Source of the DNA: Subdoligranulum variabile
GTDB taxonomy: Bacteria > Bacillota > Clostridia > Oscillospirales > Ruminococcaceae
Length of the DNA stretch: 64,000 bases
Direction of reading: 5' to 3'
Assembly (NCBI GenBank): GCA_003343905.1
Contig: QAKI01000052.1
Span: 13,003 to 77,002, forward strand
In this document: one piece after another, positions 18,073 to 26,874 of the stretch
Numbering within the stretch: the stretch's first letter is position 1
Layout of the letters: the number at the start of each line of letters is the position of its first letter
Notes under the pieces: generated by a model
Database searches by the model: none
The model's input: only the letters and a program-made list of their open reading frames with translations
Told to the model about the DNA's origin: nothing
Position numbers and translations under genes: made by a program

Positions 18073-19428
18073 ATGAGTGATTATGCAGCCATTGAAAAAG
18101 AAGCGCGTGTTTTTACAGAGGAATGCGTGAACAACAACCGTGTGGAACCTTCGCTGTTCACCCAGTACAACATCAAACGGGGCCTGCGCGACCAGGACGG
18201 CAAGGGCGTGTTGGCGGGCATCACGAATATTTCCCGCATTGATGCGTTCGAGGACCGGGACGGCAAGAAAGTCCCCTGCGACGGCAAGCTGTGGTACCGC
18301 GGCTACAATGTGTACGACCTGATCCGCGGCCTGCGCGGCAAACGCTACGCCTTTGAGGAAGCGGCCTACCTGCTTCTGCTGGGCGACCTGCCCAATGAAC
18401 ACCAGCTTGAGACCTTCAAGGACTGCCTGGTGAAGTGCCGCGACCTGCCCACCAACTTTGTGCGCGACGTTATCATGAAAGCGCCCAGCCACGACCTGAT
18501 GAACTCGCTGACGCGCAGCGTGCTGACGCTGGCCAGCTATGACGACGACATCGGCAAGACCGACCTGCAGACCCAGTTGGAACAGTGCATCAAGCTGATC
18601 AGCGTGTTCCCGATGCTGGCGGTCTACGGCTACCACGCCTACCACTACTATGAGTGCGACGGCAGCATGTACATCCACCGCCCGCGGGCGGAACTTTCCA
18701 CCGCCGAAAACCTGCTGCAAATGCTGCGCCCCGACCAGCAGTACACCGACCTGGAAGCACACGTACTGGATATTGCACTGCTGCTGCACATGGAACACGG
18801 CGGCGGCAACAACTCCACCTTTACCACCCGCGTGGTGACTTCCTCCGGGTCGGATACATACTCGGTAATGGCGGCGGCGCTGTGCAGCCTGAAAGGCCCC
18901 AAGCACGGCGGCGCGAACATCAAGGTCATGCAGATGATGGACGACGTGCGCCAACACGTGGCCGACCCCACCGACGAGGGCGCCATGCACGATTACCTGA
19001 GCAAGATCGTGGACCGGGAAGCCTTCGACCGCAAGGGCCTGATCTACGGCATGGGCCACGCGGTCTATTCCCTGAGCGACCCGCGCGCCGTGGTGTTCAA
19101 GAACTTTGTGCATCAGCTTGCCGACGCCAAGGGCCGCCAGCGCGACTTTGAGTATTACAACACCATTGAGCGGATGGCCCCCCACGTCATTGCCGAGAAG
19201 CGGCACATCTACAAGGGCGTTTCGGCCAATGTGGACTTCTACTCCGGCTTTGTATATGACATGCTGGGCATCCCGGTGGAACTGTACACCCCGATCTTTG
19301 CCGTGGCGCGCATCGTAGGCTGGGCCGCCCACCGCATGGAAGAGCTTACCAACATGGACAAGATCATCCGTCCCGCCTACCAGAGCATCATGGTCCCGCG
19401 GGAGTATGTGCCCCTGCAGGACCGCTGA
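18073..19428 (+). CDS. gltA: Citrate synthase
   Basis: A 451-residue citrate synthase that condenses acetyl-CoA and oxaloacetate. Catalytic regions are HMEHGGGNNSTFTTRV, KGPKHGGANIKVMQMM and GMGHAVYSLSDPRA (conserved His residues), with the C-terminal Arg/Asp region near NVDFYSGFVYDMLGIP (catalytic Asp in VDFYSG). It is slightly longer than the usual 370-430 residues because of the N-terminal extension, as in other Clostridia. AAAGGAGG lies before the ATG and there is a consensus promoter, so expression should be high. No aconitase or isocitrate dehydrogenase gene is nearby, so it may serve glutamate synthesis. Confidence 0.94.
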   Translation: MSDYAAIEKEARVFTEECVNNNRVEPSLFTQYNIKRGLRDQDGKGVLAGITNISRIDAFEDRDGKKVPCDGKLWYRGYNVYDLIRGLRGKRYAFEEAAYLLLLGDLPNEHQLETFKDCLVKCRDLPTNFVRDVIMKAPSHDLMNSLTRSVLTLASYDDDIGKTDLQTQLEQCIKLISVFPMLAVYGYHAYHYYECDGSMYIHRPRAELSTAENLLQMLRPDQQYTDLEAHVLDIALLLHMEHGGGNNSTFTTRVVTSSGSDTYSVMAAALCSLKGPKHGGANIKVMQMMDDVRQHVADPTDEGAMHDYLSKIVDREAFDRKGLIYGMGHAVYSLSDPRAVVFKNFVHQLADAKGRQRDFEYYNTIERMAPHVIAEKRHIYKGVSANVDFYSGFVYDMLGIPVELYTPIFAVARIVGWAAHRMEELTNMDKIIRPAYQSIMVPREYVPLQDR

Positions 19429-19470
19429 CCTACTTTCTTGAAAGAAAGTAGGCAAAGAACTTTCAACAGA
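19429..19470 (+). repeat. Hairpin repeat directly after the gltA stop
   Basis: CCTACTTTCTTGAAAGAAAGTAGG is followed by CAAAGAACTTTCAAC and TCGACCCGGGAACAGG. It matches the minus-strand units at 2440-2705 in sequence, order and position relative to the upstream stop codon. Confidence 0.75.
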
Positions 19471-19531
19471 TCGACCCGGGAACAGGATGTAAAGACGGCC
19501 TGTCCGCGGGGATTTACGAACAAAGCGCAAC

Positions 19532-19562
19532 AAAAAGCACACCGCCGCGGCGGTGTGCTTTT
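19532..19562. terminator. Bidirectional terminator between gltA and pyrG
   Basis: AAAAAGCACACCGCC pairs with GGCGGTGTGCTTTT around GC. The A-run and T-run flanks allow use by gltA (plus) and pyrG (minus). Confidence 0.9.
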
Positions 19563-19564
19563 CT

Positions 19565-19605
19565 CTTAAAGTTCTTTTGCTTCTTTTCGCCAAGAAAAGA
19601 AAGCC
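19565..19605 (-). repeat. Hairpin repeat after the pyrG stop
   Basis: On the minus strand, CTTTCTTTTCTTGGCGAAAAG is followed by AAGCAAAAGAACTTT, a diverged member of the family found after DUF2142 and gltA. It starts shortly after the pyrG stop and leads into the shared terminator. Confidence 0.65.
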
Positions 19606-19618
19606 AAAACCGCCGTTC

Positions 19619-21265
19619 TCACTCCCCCATCATCGCGGGATGACCGGTGGGGATGTGGTCGGTCTGGTACTGCAAAGCGGCCGTAATAAAGCCCTTGAAC
19701 AGCGGATGGGCGCGGTTGGGGCGGCTCTTGAATTCCGGGTGGAACTGCACGCCGATGTGGAAGGGCCGGTCGGTCAGTTCCACGGCTTCCACCAGGCGGC
19801 CGTCGGGGCTGGTGCCCGCGATGGTCAGGCCCTTCTCCTCAAATTCGGCGCGGTAATCGTTGTTGAACTCATAGCGGTGGCGGTGACGCTCGTCGATCTC
19901 CCGCCCGCCATAGCAGGCAGCCATGCGGGTGCCGGGGGCGATAACGCAGGGGTACTTGCCCAGCCGCATCGTGCCGCCCTTGGGGATGTTGCCCTGCTGG
20001 TCGGGCATCAGCGCAATGACGTTGTGCGCGCCGTCGGGCGTGAACTCGCTGGAATTGGCGTCGGCATAGCCCAGCACCGAACGGGCGTACTCCATCACCA
20101 TGATCTGCATACCCAGGCAGATGCCGAAATAGGGGATCTTCTGCTCGCGGGCATAGCGCGCGGCCTGGATCATACCCTCGATGCCCCGGTCCCCGAACCC
20201 GCCGGGCAGGATGATGCCGTCCACCTCGGCCAGTTCCTCGGCGCAGCGGTCCTGGTCCAGCAGGGTCTCGCTGTCCACCCACTTGATGTCCACCTTGCTC
20301 TCGGTCTCAAAGCCCGCGTGGTACAGGCTTTCCATCACGCTCAGGTAGGCGTCGTGCAGCTTGACATACTTGCCCACCAGCGCGATGGTGCAAGTGCGGC
20401 TGCGGGTAGCGATGCGGCTGATCAGTTCCTTCCATTCGGTCAGGTCGGAGGGCGGCGTTTCCAGATGGAGCTGGCGGGCGACCACGTTCGTCAGCCCGGC
20501 GGCTTCCAGCATCAGCGGGCATTCGTACAGGCTGGGCATGGTCAGGTTTTCGATCACACAGTCGGGGCGCACGTTGCAGAACATACTGATCTTGCGCTTG
20601 ATATCGCTGCCCACGGGGCCGTCCGCCCGCAGCACGATGACGTTCGGGCTGATGCCCATACCCTGCAGTTCCTTGCAGGAGTGCTGGGCGGGCTTGGACT
20701 TGTACTCGTCAGAGCCGGAGATATACGGCACCAGCACCACATGGATGTAGCAGCAGTTTTCCGGGCCCTGTTCCAGGCCCACCTGGCGGATGGCTTCCAG
20801 GAAAGGCTGGCTCTCGATGTCGCCGGTGGTGCCGCCGATCTCGGTAATGACCACGTCGGCCCCGGTGCTTTTGCCCAGATTATAAATGTAGCTCTTGATC
20901 TCGTTGGTGATATGGGGGATGATCTGCACCGTCTGGCCCAGATACGCGCCCTGGCGTTCCTTGTTCAGCACGTTCCAGTAGACCTTGCCGGTGGTCAGGT
21001 TGGAATATTTGTTCAGGTTTTCGTCAATGAACCGTTCATAATGGCCCAGGTCCAGGTCGGTCTCGGTGCCGTCGTCGGTCACGAACACCTCACCGTGCTG
21101 CAGCGGGCTCATGGTTCCGGGGTCCACGTTGATGTAGGGGTCCAGCTTCTGGCTGGCCACCTTCAGCCCGCGGGTCTTGAGCAGACGGCCCAGACTGGCC
21201 GCCGTGATGCCCTTGCCCAGCCCGGAGACCACGCCCCCGGTCACAAAGATATACTTCGTTGCCAT
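19619..21265 (-). CDS. pyrG: CTP synthase
   Basis: A 548-residue CTP synthase that aminates UTP with glutamine and ATP. The N-terminal synthetase domain begins MATKYIFVTGGVVSGLGKG, with the P-loop-like motif at residues 8-19. The C-terminal class I glutamine amidotransferase domain has its Cys in PYFGICLGMQIMV and His/Glu in FHPEFKSRP. Full length and intact. It has a single-gene promoter upstream and a hairpin repeat plus shared terminator downstream. Confidence 0.96.
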   Translation of the reverse strand: MATKYIFVTGGVVSGLGKGITAASLGRLLKTRGLKVASQKLDPYINVDPGTMSPLQHGEVFVTDDGTETDLDLGHYERFIDENLNKYSNLTTGKVYWNVLNKERQGAYLGQTVQIIPHITNEIKSYIYNLGKSTGADVVITEIGGTTGDIESQPFLEAIRQVGLEQGPENCCYIHVVLVPYISGSDEYKSKPAQHSCKELQGMGISPNVIVLRADGPVGSDIKRKISMFCNVRPDCVIENLTMPSLYECPLMLEAAGLTNVVARQLHLETPPSDLTEWKELISRIATRSRTCTIALVGKYVKLHDAYLSVMESLYHAGFETESKVDIKWVDSETLLDQDRCAEELAEVDGIILPGGFGDRGIEGMIQAARYAREQKIPYFGICLGMQIMVMEYARSVLGYADANSSEFTPDGAHNVIALMPDQQGNIPKGGTMRLGKYPCVIAPGTRMAACYGGREIDERHRHRYEFNNDYRAEFEEKGLTIAGTSPDGRLVEAVELTDRPFHIGVQFHPEFKSRPNRAHPLFKGFITAALQYQTDHIPTGHPAMMGE

Positions 21266-21312
21266 AAAAAATCCCTCCCACGTCTATGCGCCAAAAAACA
21301 AACACGTTAGAT

Positions 21313-21341
21313 ATTATACTCCCCCGCCGTGGAAATTACAA
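21313..21341 (-). promoter_or_regulatory. Promoter of pyrG
   Basis: TTGTAA (21336-21341), a 17-bp spacer and TATAAT (21313-21318) on the minus strand, followed by a leader of about 45 bases with GGGAGGG before the ATG. No attenuator hairpin is seen. Confidence 0.7.
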
Positions 21342-21472
21342 GGGCGCCCCGGATCATTGGATTTTCGTTTTGTTGTCATTTTCTTCGTCATATTACACAA
21401 CGCAAAACCATCGCCTTTGTCAAATTCTACAATTCTTTTTCGCAAAAAGTGATTTTCCGCTGTGCAGTATGG

Positions 21473-21478
21473 TATAAT
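21473..21478 (+). promoter_or_regulatory. Likely -10 box of the GH13 gene
   Basis: A consensus TATAAT, 130 bases before the start codon. No good -35 hexamer lies 16-18 bp upstream, so an activator may be needed. Confidence 0.4.
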
Positions 21479-21607
21479 AACCGCGTACACCCTGCGGCGG
21501 CACGTACCGGTGACTGCCGTTCTCCGCATGGCGAGCCCTTATTTTTTCATGTGCTGTACATTACTCTACATTCCCACAAAGTGTTTTCAGTGAGGAGGAT
21601 CCTTTGC

Positions 21608-23581
21608 ATGAAAGCTGAACCCCATTCCACCGCCTGCAAACCGGCCGCAAAAACGCCCAATCCCGTCTGCGCTGCCAACGAAACTTCCACCGCACGCCGT
21701 AGCGACACGCTCCCCCCGTCAGCCGCCCCCACAGAGGCGGACAACGCGGCGTTCGAGCGTCGCCTGACCCGGCATTACGCCGAACTGAAAGAACTCTATA
21801 ATGAACTATATCACGATACACAGGCGTTTACTTATTTCATTGGGATGCTGCGCCGTGCCTGGGAAGCGCGCAAGGCTGACCTGCGTGTACAGGATACCAT
21901 CCGAGAGGCCGATCCTGATTGGTACCGCCGTCGTGATTTACTGGGCATGATGCTGTACACCGGCTCTTTTGCAGGTACACTGCGCGGTGTAGAGGATAAA
22001 CTGCCCTATTTACAGGAATGTGGGGTCAATTATCTGCATTTGATGCCGCTGTTGCAAAGTCCTAAAGGTCGCAGTGATGGCGGGTACGCTGTAGCAGATT
22101 TCCGTACGGTGCAGCCGGAACTGGGCACTATGGCCGACTTGGAACACCTGGCCGACGCCTGCCGCGCTGCCGGCATGAGCGTCTGCCTGGACTTTGTGAT
22201 GAACCATACCAGCGAGGACCACGAGTGGGCCCGCAAGGCCCGTGCCGGGGAACCCGGTTACCGGGAACGGTATTTCTTCTATGACAGTTGGGACATTCCC
22301 AACGAGTTTGAAAAAACTGTTCCCCAGGTCTTTCCCACCACCGCGCCGGGCAGCTTTACCTGGCTGGATGACTGCAAACAGGTAGTAATGACCAATTTTT
22401 ATCCCTACCAGTGGGATCTGAACTACGGCAACCCTGTGGTGTTCAACGATATGACGGAAAATCTGCTTTATCTGACCAACCGTGGTATCGATGTGATCCG
22501 TTTGGACGCCGTACCCTACATTTGGAAGCAGTTAGGAACTTCCTGCCGCAACCTACCCCAGGTCCACACCCTGGTACGCATGATGCGCATGGTGTGCGAG
22601 ATCGTCTGCCCCAGCGTTTTGCTGCTGGGTGAAGTCGTCATGGAACCTGCCAAGGTAGTTCCCTATTTTGGTACACCGGAGCGCCCCGAATGCCATATGC
22701 TGTACAATGTGACCACCATGGCCACCACCTGGCACACCCTGGCCACCCGCGACGTTTCCCTTCTGCGTCACCAGATGGATGCCGTTTGTGGACTTCCGCG
22801 CGACTTTTTGTTTTTGAACTATTTGCGCTGCCATGACGATATCGGCTGGGGACTGGACTACCCCTGGCTGCGTGAGCACTTCGGTACCGATGAGGTAGCA
22901 CACAAAAAGTACCTAAACGACTGGTTCACCGGCAAGTGGCCCGGCAGTGACAGCCGCGGCGAACTGTATAACGATGATCCCCGGCTGGGTGATGCTCGTC
23001 TGTGCGGCACGGCAGCTTCGCTGTGCGGCGTGGAGGCTGCCATTTATGAGGGAGATGCCATCAAACTGGAGCGCGCCATAGCCTGCGACCTGATGTTACA
23101 TGCCTGGATGCTGACCCAGAGCGGTATCCCGGTTCTGTACAGCGGCGATGAAATCGGCCAGTTCAACGACTACAGCTACCACGAGGATCCCGAAAAGAGA
23201 GAGGATAGCCGCTATATTCACCGTGGGGATTTCCAGTGGGATCTGGCAGAAATGCGCCACGACACCGCCACCCGCCAAGGCAAACAATTTGAGGGCCTGC
23301 GCCGGATGGAGATGCTGCGTGCTTCTGAACCCGTCTTTGAAGCAAAGGCCACAGTCTGGACATTCGATACCGGCAGCCCCCATGTTCTGGGCGTCGGCCG
23401 TTGGCTGCACGGCCACAAGCTGATTGCTTTCTTCAATTTCTGCCCGGAGTTTCAGCACGTTTCTTCCTGGGAGAAAGGGCCTTACGACGAGCTGATGTAC
23501 GGCGGGCACCGCGATGATCTAAACGACGTGGAACTTTATCCCTTCGGCTTTGCCTGGTTCCTGCATATCGAAGAAGTCTGA
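21608..23581 (+). CDS. GH13 amylosucrase-like alpha-glucosidase/glucosyltransferase
   Basis: A 657-residue GH13 enzyme with amylosucrase-like order: an N-terminal helical region (FERRLTRHYAELKELYNELY), then the TIM barrel. Catalytic residues are the nucleophile Asp in GIDVIRLDAVPYIWK, the acid/base Glu in LLLGEVVMEP and the stabilising Asp in RCHDDIGWGLD; CLDFVMNHTSEDHEW is region I. It may transfer glucose from sucrose or simply hydrolyse it. GAGGAGGATCCTTTGC precedes the ATG at 21608; the longer frame crosses the promoter. Codons are less GC-rich than in neighbouring genes, hinting at separate ancestry. Confidence 0.85.
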   Translation: MKAEPHSTACKPAAKTPNPVCAANETSTARRSDTLPPSAAPTEADNAAFERRLTRHYAELKELYNELYHDTQAFTYFIGMLRRAWEARKADLRVQDTIREADPDWYRRRDLLGMMLYTGSFAGTLRGVEDKLPYLQECGVNYLHLMPLLQSPKGRSDGGYAVADFRTVQPELGTMADLEHLADACRAAGMSVCLDFVMNHTSEDHEWARKARAGEPGYRERYFFYDSWDIPNEFEKTVPQVFPTTAPGSFTWLDDCKQVVMTNFYPYQWDLNYGNPVVFNDMTENLLYLTNRGIDVIRLDAVPYIWKQLGTSCRNLPQVHTLVRMMRMVCEIVCPSVLLLGEVVMEPAKVVPYFGTPERPECHMLYNVTTMATTWHTLATRDVSLLRHQMDAVCGLPRDFLFLNYLRCHDDIGWGLDYPWLREHFGTDEVAHKKYLNDWFTGKWPGSDSRGELYNDDPRLGDARLCGTAASLCGVEAAIYEGDAIKLERAIACDLMLHAWMLTQSGIPVLYSGDEIGQFNDYSYHEDPEKREDSRYIHRGDFQWDLAEMRHDTATRQGKQFEGLRRMEMLRASEPVFEAKATVWTFDTGSPHVLGVGRWLHGHKLIAFFNFCPEFQHVSSWEKGPYDELMYGGHRDDLNDVELYPFGFAWFLHIEEV

Positions 23582-23623
23582 TTCTTTTTGCAGTTTCCTA
23601 TCAAACGCTCCCCCTCACACGAA

Positions 23624-23677
23624 CAACATCACCCCCGTACAGGGTCCTTGATCCTGTGCGGGGGTGATGTTATTTTG
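23624..23677 (+). terminator. Terminator of the GH13 gene
   Basis: AACATCACCCCCGTACAGG pairs with CCTGTGCGGGGGTGATGTT (one G-T), followed by ATTTTG. Confidence 0.9.
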
Positions 23678-23719
23678 TAAATCGTGAAAATGAACGCCTG
23701 TAACCCCTAGTGCCGCCGG

Positions 23720-24718
23720 TCAGCCACCGGCCCGGCGCAGGCAGCGATAGGCGGCGCTCCACACAAGGGCGTGGGCCGCCAGCGCCGCAAGGGCGGGGCG
23801 GAGGTGTTCGGTCTGGCCGTTCAGCAGGTCCATGACGGCGTAGAACGTCGCGCTGGACGGCAGCAGGTAGGAAAGCCCGAACAGCACGCTGTCCGGCGGC
23901 GCCAGCAGATAGAAAACCACCGGCGGAGCAAGGAACAGGATCATCGTGATCTTGATATAGACGACGCCCACCATCAGCCCGCTGGAAAAATGGCCAATGA
24001 ACAGCCCCAGCAGCGCCGCGATATAGGCGGAGAGCGCCACGATGAGCAGGAACGGCAGCACCCGCGCCCCCGGCACCCGCATGCAGACCGCCGCCGCGGC
24101 CAGGGTGGACGCCGCGCCGCCGGCGAACCCCACCAGCGTTTTTTGCACCACATAGGTCCGGGCCGTCATGGGCAGCACCCGGTTGATGAGTTCGATGCCG
24201 TCCTCTTTCTCGCTGATGATGTTCATGGCGTTGAACGTACAGCCCATGAACATCGCCGTCACCAGCGTGAGCGCGACCAGCAGCGCACGCAGGCCGTCGT
24301 CCGGCGCCATGGGCGCGGCGATCTCGACCTGTGCCGTCTGGGCCGCACGGTCCGCATAAAGCTGCGGCAGCGTGTCCGCCATGACGCGGTCGACTTCCCG
24401 CTCGTCCCCGGCGCGGAGCGTGCGCAGACCGGTCCCGTCCCACAGCACGCCGATCATCTGGGTGGATGGGTCGTTGACGGCCTGCCGCAGTTCGTCCAGG
24501 TCCGCATACCGGGTCACGCTGCCGTTTTCGCGCAGCCACGCCGCCGCATCGGCGGGAAGGCCGCCGTCCAGCACGCCGAAGGACGCTTCGCCCATGGTCT
24601 GGAAACTCGCCCCCGAAAGCAGCCGCAGGGCGACGCCCACCACGAGAGGAAGCAGAAACGTCAGGATGCACATTTTGTCCCGGCCAATACTTTTCAGTTG
24701 GTATCGCAGCCCTTTCAC
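23720..24718 (-). CDS. ABC-2 type transporter permease
   Basis: A 332-residue permease with the ABC-2 layout: one N-terminal helix (about residues 16-36), an extracytoplasmic domain of roughly 130 residues, then five or six helices from about residue 165. The intracellular segment NAMNIISEKEDGIELINRVLP is a coupling element typical of this class. It is the last gene of the exporter operon, starting 3 bases after the stop of its partner permease (24722), with which it shares size and topology. The substrate may be a peptide, lipid or drug, which the sequence does not settle. Confidence 0.82.
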   Translation of the reverse strand: MKGLRYQLKSIGRDKMCILTFLLPLVVGVALRLLSGASFQTMGEASFGVLDGGLPADAAAWLRENGSVTRYADLDELRQAVNDPSTQMIGVLWDGTGLRTLRAGDEREVDRVMADTLPQLYADRAAQTAQVEIAAPMAPDDGLRALLVALTLVTAMFMGCTFNAMNIISEKEDGIELINRVLPMTARTYVVQKTLVGFAGGAASTLAAAAVCMRVPGARVLPFLLIVALSAYIAALLGLFIGHFSSGLMVGVVYIKITMILFLAPPVVFYLLAPPDSVLFGLSYLLPSSATFYAVMDLLNGQTEHLRPALAALAAHALVWSAAYRCLRRAGG

Positions 24719-24721
24719 CGT

Positions 24722-25714
24722 CTACCCCTCCTTCGCCATTTCACGGTCCAGCGCCCGCCGGGCCAGGAAGAACAGCAGCGCCGCCGCCCCCAGGCAAACG
24801 GCATAATAGGGCGCCCCGGGTCCGGGGCCGGAGAAATACGCCCCTTTCATCGCCATAAACAGGTGGTACATGGGGTGGTACACGATCCAGCCCCAGTCCA
24901 CGCCGGTCTGGCCCGCCAGAAACACCGGCGTTGTCACGAACACCGCCAGCACCAGATAAAACAGCGAAAACTGCTTGAAATCCGGCAGGCACACGGCGCA
25001 GAGGAACCCCACCAGCGCCATGAGCACCGACAGGATGCCCGCCTGGACCAGCACGCCCGGCAGCACGGCCATCCCCTGCGCCACGCCCAGATTGATGAGG
25101 GTGAGCAGCGCCGCAAAGACAAGGTCGGACGCCAGCAGCAGGAGCAGCTTGGACAAAATGAACAGCGGACGGCTGACGGGCAGCACGCCATGTACCCGGA
25201 TAACGCCCATCTGCTTTTCCTTGAACAGCATGGACGCCAGCCCCAGAAAGCCCACGGCCGCCAGTTCAAAAAAGAGGAATTCGGCGGTGATCTCCCGCCG
25301 GTTTTTCATCTCCAGGCTGTTGGCGCCGATCACCTCCGCATGGCCGTCCAGCCCGCCGCGCAGGACCGCCTGCCCCCAGAGGGCGCGGTAATGGTCGGTA
25401 GTCCCGCTCCCGCAGGAAAGCATATACACCCGGACCGTCTGCCCCGAAAGATCGACGCCCACGGTATAGCGGTCCGCGCAGGCTTCCTCCAGCGCGGCGC
25501 GGCTGTCGACCCTTGTCACACAGGCCGGGGCGTCGGGCAGCCTGCCCGCCGGGTCGTACACGCAGACGGGATACATCGCCTGATCCAGCCCCGCATACAC
25601 AAACTGGATGTAGGCCGAATACAGCACCAGCGAGAGCAGCGCCAGCACAAAGAACCGGCTGGACACCATGAGCCGGAAGTCCTTTTGCAGCAGATGAAAA
25701 AACGCCCGCGCCAT
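24722..25714 (-). CDS. ABC-2 type transporter permease
   Basis: A 330-residue permease with the same topology as the downstream one: an N-terminal helix near residues 17-37, an external domain, and about six C-terminal helices. The cytoplasmic segment SMLFKEKQMGVIRVHGVLPV is the coupling region (KEKQMGVI). The first ATG overlaps the stop of the ATPase gene (ATGGCG... at 25714), so stoichiometric translation is expected. Two different permeases with one ATPase give a heteromeric exporter, as in immunity or drug-efflux systems. Confidence 0.82.
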   Translation of the reverse strand: MARAFFHLLQKDFRLMVSSRFFVLALLSLVLYSAYIQFVYAGLDQAMYPVCVYDPAGRLPDAPACVTRVDSRAALEEACADRYTVGVDLSGQTVRVYMLSCGSGTTDHYRALWGQAVLRGGLDGHAEVIGANSLEMKNRREITAEFLFFELAAVGFLGLASMLFKEKQMGVIRVHGVLPVSRPLFILSKLLLLLASDLVFAALLTLINLGVAQGMAVLPGVLVQAGILSVLMALVGFLCAVCLPDFKQFSLFYLVLAVFVTTPVFLAGQTGVDWGWIVYHPMYHLFMAMKGAYFSGPGPGAPYYAVCLGAAALLFFLARRALDREMAKEG

Positions 25715-26562
25715 CAGGCCAGCCCCCTTCCCGTGTACTGGATGAAGATATCCTCCAGCGTGGGTTCCTGGGAGTGGATGCCCAGCAGTTCGTCGCAGGC
25801 GAACGGCAAACCGCCCCGGAGCGCCGCCGCGTCCACCGTCCGCTGTTCCCGCTTTCCCCCGCGCCGGTAGTCGATGACCACCCGGTGGCTGCTGTTTTGC
25901 TGTTTGAGGTTTTGCGGCGTATCCAGCGCCATGATCTTCCCGTTGGAGATGAACGCCACCCGGTCACAGAGCAGGTCGGCGTCCAGCATATTGTGGGTCG
26001 TCAGGAACACCGTCGTCCCCTTCGCCCGCTCCTTTTCGATGATGCGGCGGAACAGCACCGCGCCGGCGGGGTCCAGCCCGCTGGTGGGTTCGTCCAGAAA
26101 CAGCAGCCGGGGGCTGCTGATGAGCGCCCGCGCCATGCTGACGCGCTGGCGCATACCTTTGGAATAGGACGATACCGGCTTTTTGAGAAAATCCGGCTTG
26201 AACTCCAGTTCTTCGAGCAGTTCTTCGGGGCGGCGGGTCTGGCCGGGCGGGTAGAACGAGGCAAAGTAGCGCAGGTTGTCCAGCGCGCTCAGGTTCGTGT
26301 ACAGGTACGGGAACTCGAACAACACGCCGGTCTTTTGGAAAAACGCCTGCCGGTCCAGGTCCCGGACCTCCTGCCCGAACAGGACGGCTGAACCGCCGTA
26401 CCCGCGCAGCAGGCCGGTCAAGATCTTCTGCGTGGTGGATTTTCCGGAGCCGTTCGGCCCCAGAAAGCCGAAGATCTCGCCGTCCCGCACCGAAAAATCC
26501 AGCCCGTGCAGCACCTGTTTGTCCCTGCCGTAGCAGAAGGTCAGCCCCCGGACTTCGATCAT
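25714..26562 (-). CDS. ABC transporter ATP-binding protein
   Basis: A 282-residue ATPase with all nucleotide-binding motifs: Walker A GPNGSGKSTTQ (about residues 34-44), signature YSKGMRQRV, Walker B LLFLDEPTSGLDP and the switch His in LTTHN. A C-terminal extension of about 70 residues, seen in ABC-2 exporters, follows. Its ATG overlaps the stop of a 50-residue membrane protein (ATGA), and its stop overlaps the next permease. The operon lies beside a two-component system. Confidence 0.93.
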   Translation of the reverse strand: MIEVRGLTFCYGRDKQVLHGLDFSVRDGEIFGFLGPNGSGKSTTQKILTGLLRGYGGSAVLFGQEVRDLDRQAFFQKTGVLFEFPYLYTNLSALDNLRYFASFYPPGQTRRPEELLEELEFKPDFLKKPVSSYSKGMRQRVSMARALISSPRLLFLDEPTSGLDPAGAVLFRRIIEKERAKGTTVFLTTHNMLDADLLCDRVAFISNGKIMALDTPQNLKQQNSSHRVVIDYRRGGKREQRTVDAAALRGGLPFACDELLGIHSQEPTLEDIFIQYTGRGLA

Positions 26563-26711
26563 TCCTCATCCCCCCATTTGCCCTGCTGGCCCGGCTGCTT
26601 TTCTTTCTGGCGGGCGGTCCACCACTTTATGAAGCGGACTTTAAGCGGGATCATCACCGCCAGCAGCACCAAAATCAACACCCAGACATACCATTCCAAA
26701 CCCAGAAACAT
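26559..26711 (-). CDS. 50-aa single-pass membrane protein leading the ABC exporter operon
   Basis: A short frame with AGGGAGG eight bases before its ATG and a stop that overlaps the ATPase start (ATGA). The product has a Trp-rich hydrophobic helix at about residues 6-22 (EWYVWVLILVLLAVMI), then a basic, hydrophilic cytoplasmic tail (KWWTARQKEKQ) ending in GDEE. Position, ribosome-binding site and coupling support a real gene. It could be a small regulator or assembly factor of the exporter. No homologue is recognised. Confidence 0.75.
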   Translation of the reverse strand: MFLGLEWYVWVLILVLLAVMIPLKVRFIKWWTARQKEKQPGQQGKWGDEE

Positions 26712-26758
26712 ACAAGATACCTCCCTGTCTGGCGGGCCGCGGCCCGCCGGTTTGCTCC

Positions 26759-26812
26759 ACTATAGGCGCGCGCGTTGAAGTCCGGGTGAATTTGCTGTGA
26801 AGCCGGTGTGAA
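26759..26812 (-). promoter_or_regulatory. Predicted response-regulator operator and promoter of the ABC operon
   Basis: On the minus strand four TTCAC/TTCAA direct repeats start exactly 11 bp apart (26808-26812, 26797-26801, 26786-26790, 26775-26779), ending 10 bp before a TATAGT -10 box (26759-26764). There is no recognisable -35. One-helical-turn spacing at the -35 position is typical of activation by OmpR-family regulators such as the one encoded at 27948-28616. Confidence 0.65.
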
Positions 26813-26835
26813 ATCCCCTTTTGCCGCCGCAAACA

Positions 26836-26866
26836 CAAAAAACCCGGTCCCTGCCGGGACCGGGGG
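26836..26866 (-). terminator. Terminator of the two-component operon
   Basis: CCCGGTCCCGGCAGGGACCGGG forms a stem-loop followed by TTTTTTG on the minus strand, soon after the kinase stop. Confidence 0.85.
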
Positions 26867-26874
26867 GGCTGTTT

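Noticed and set aside
21266..21312. PyrR- or pyrG-type attenuator in the pyrG leader
   Set aside because: The leader is too short and no terminator/antiterminator pair is visible.
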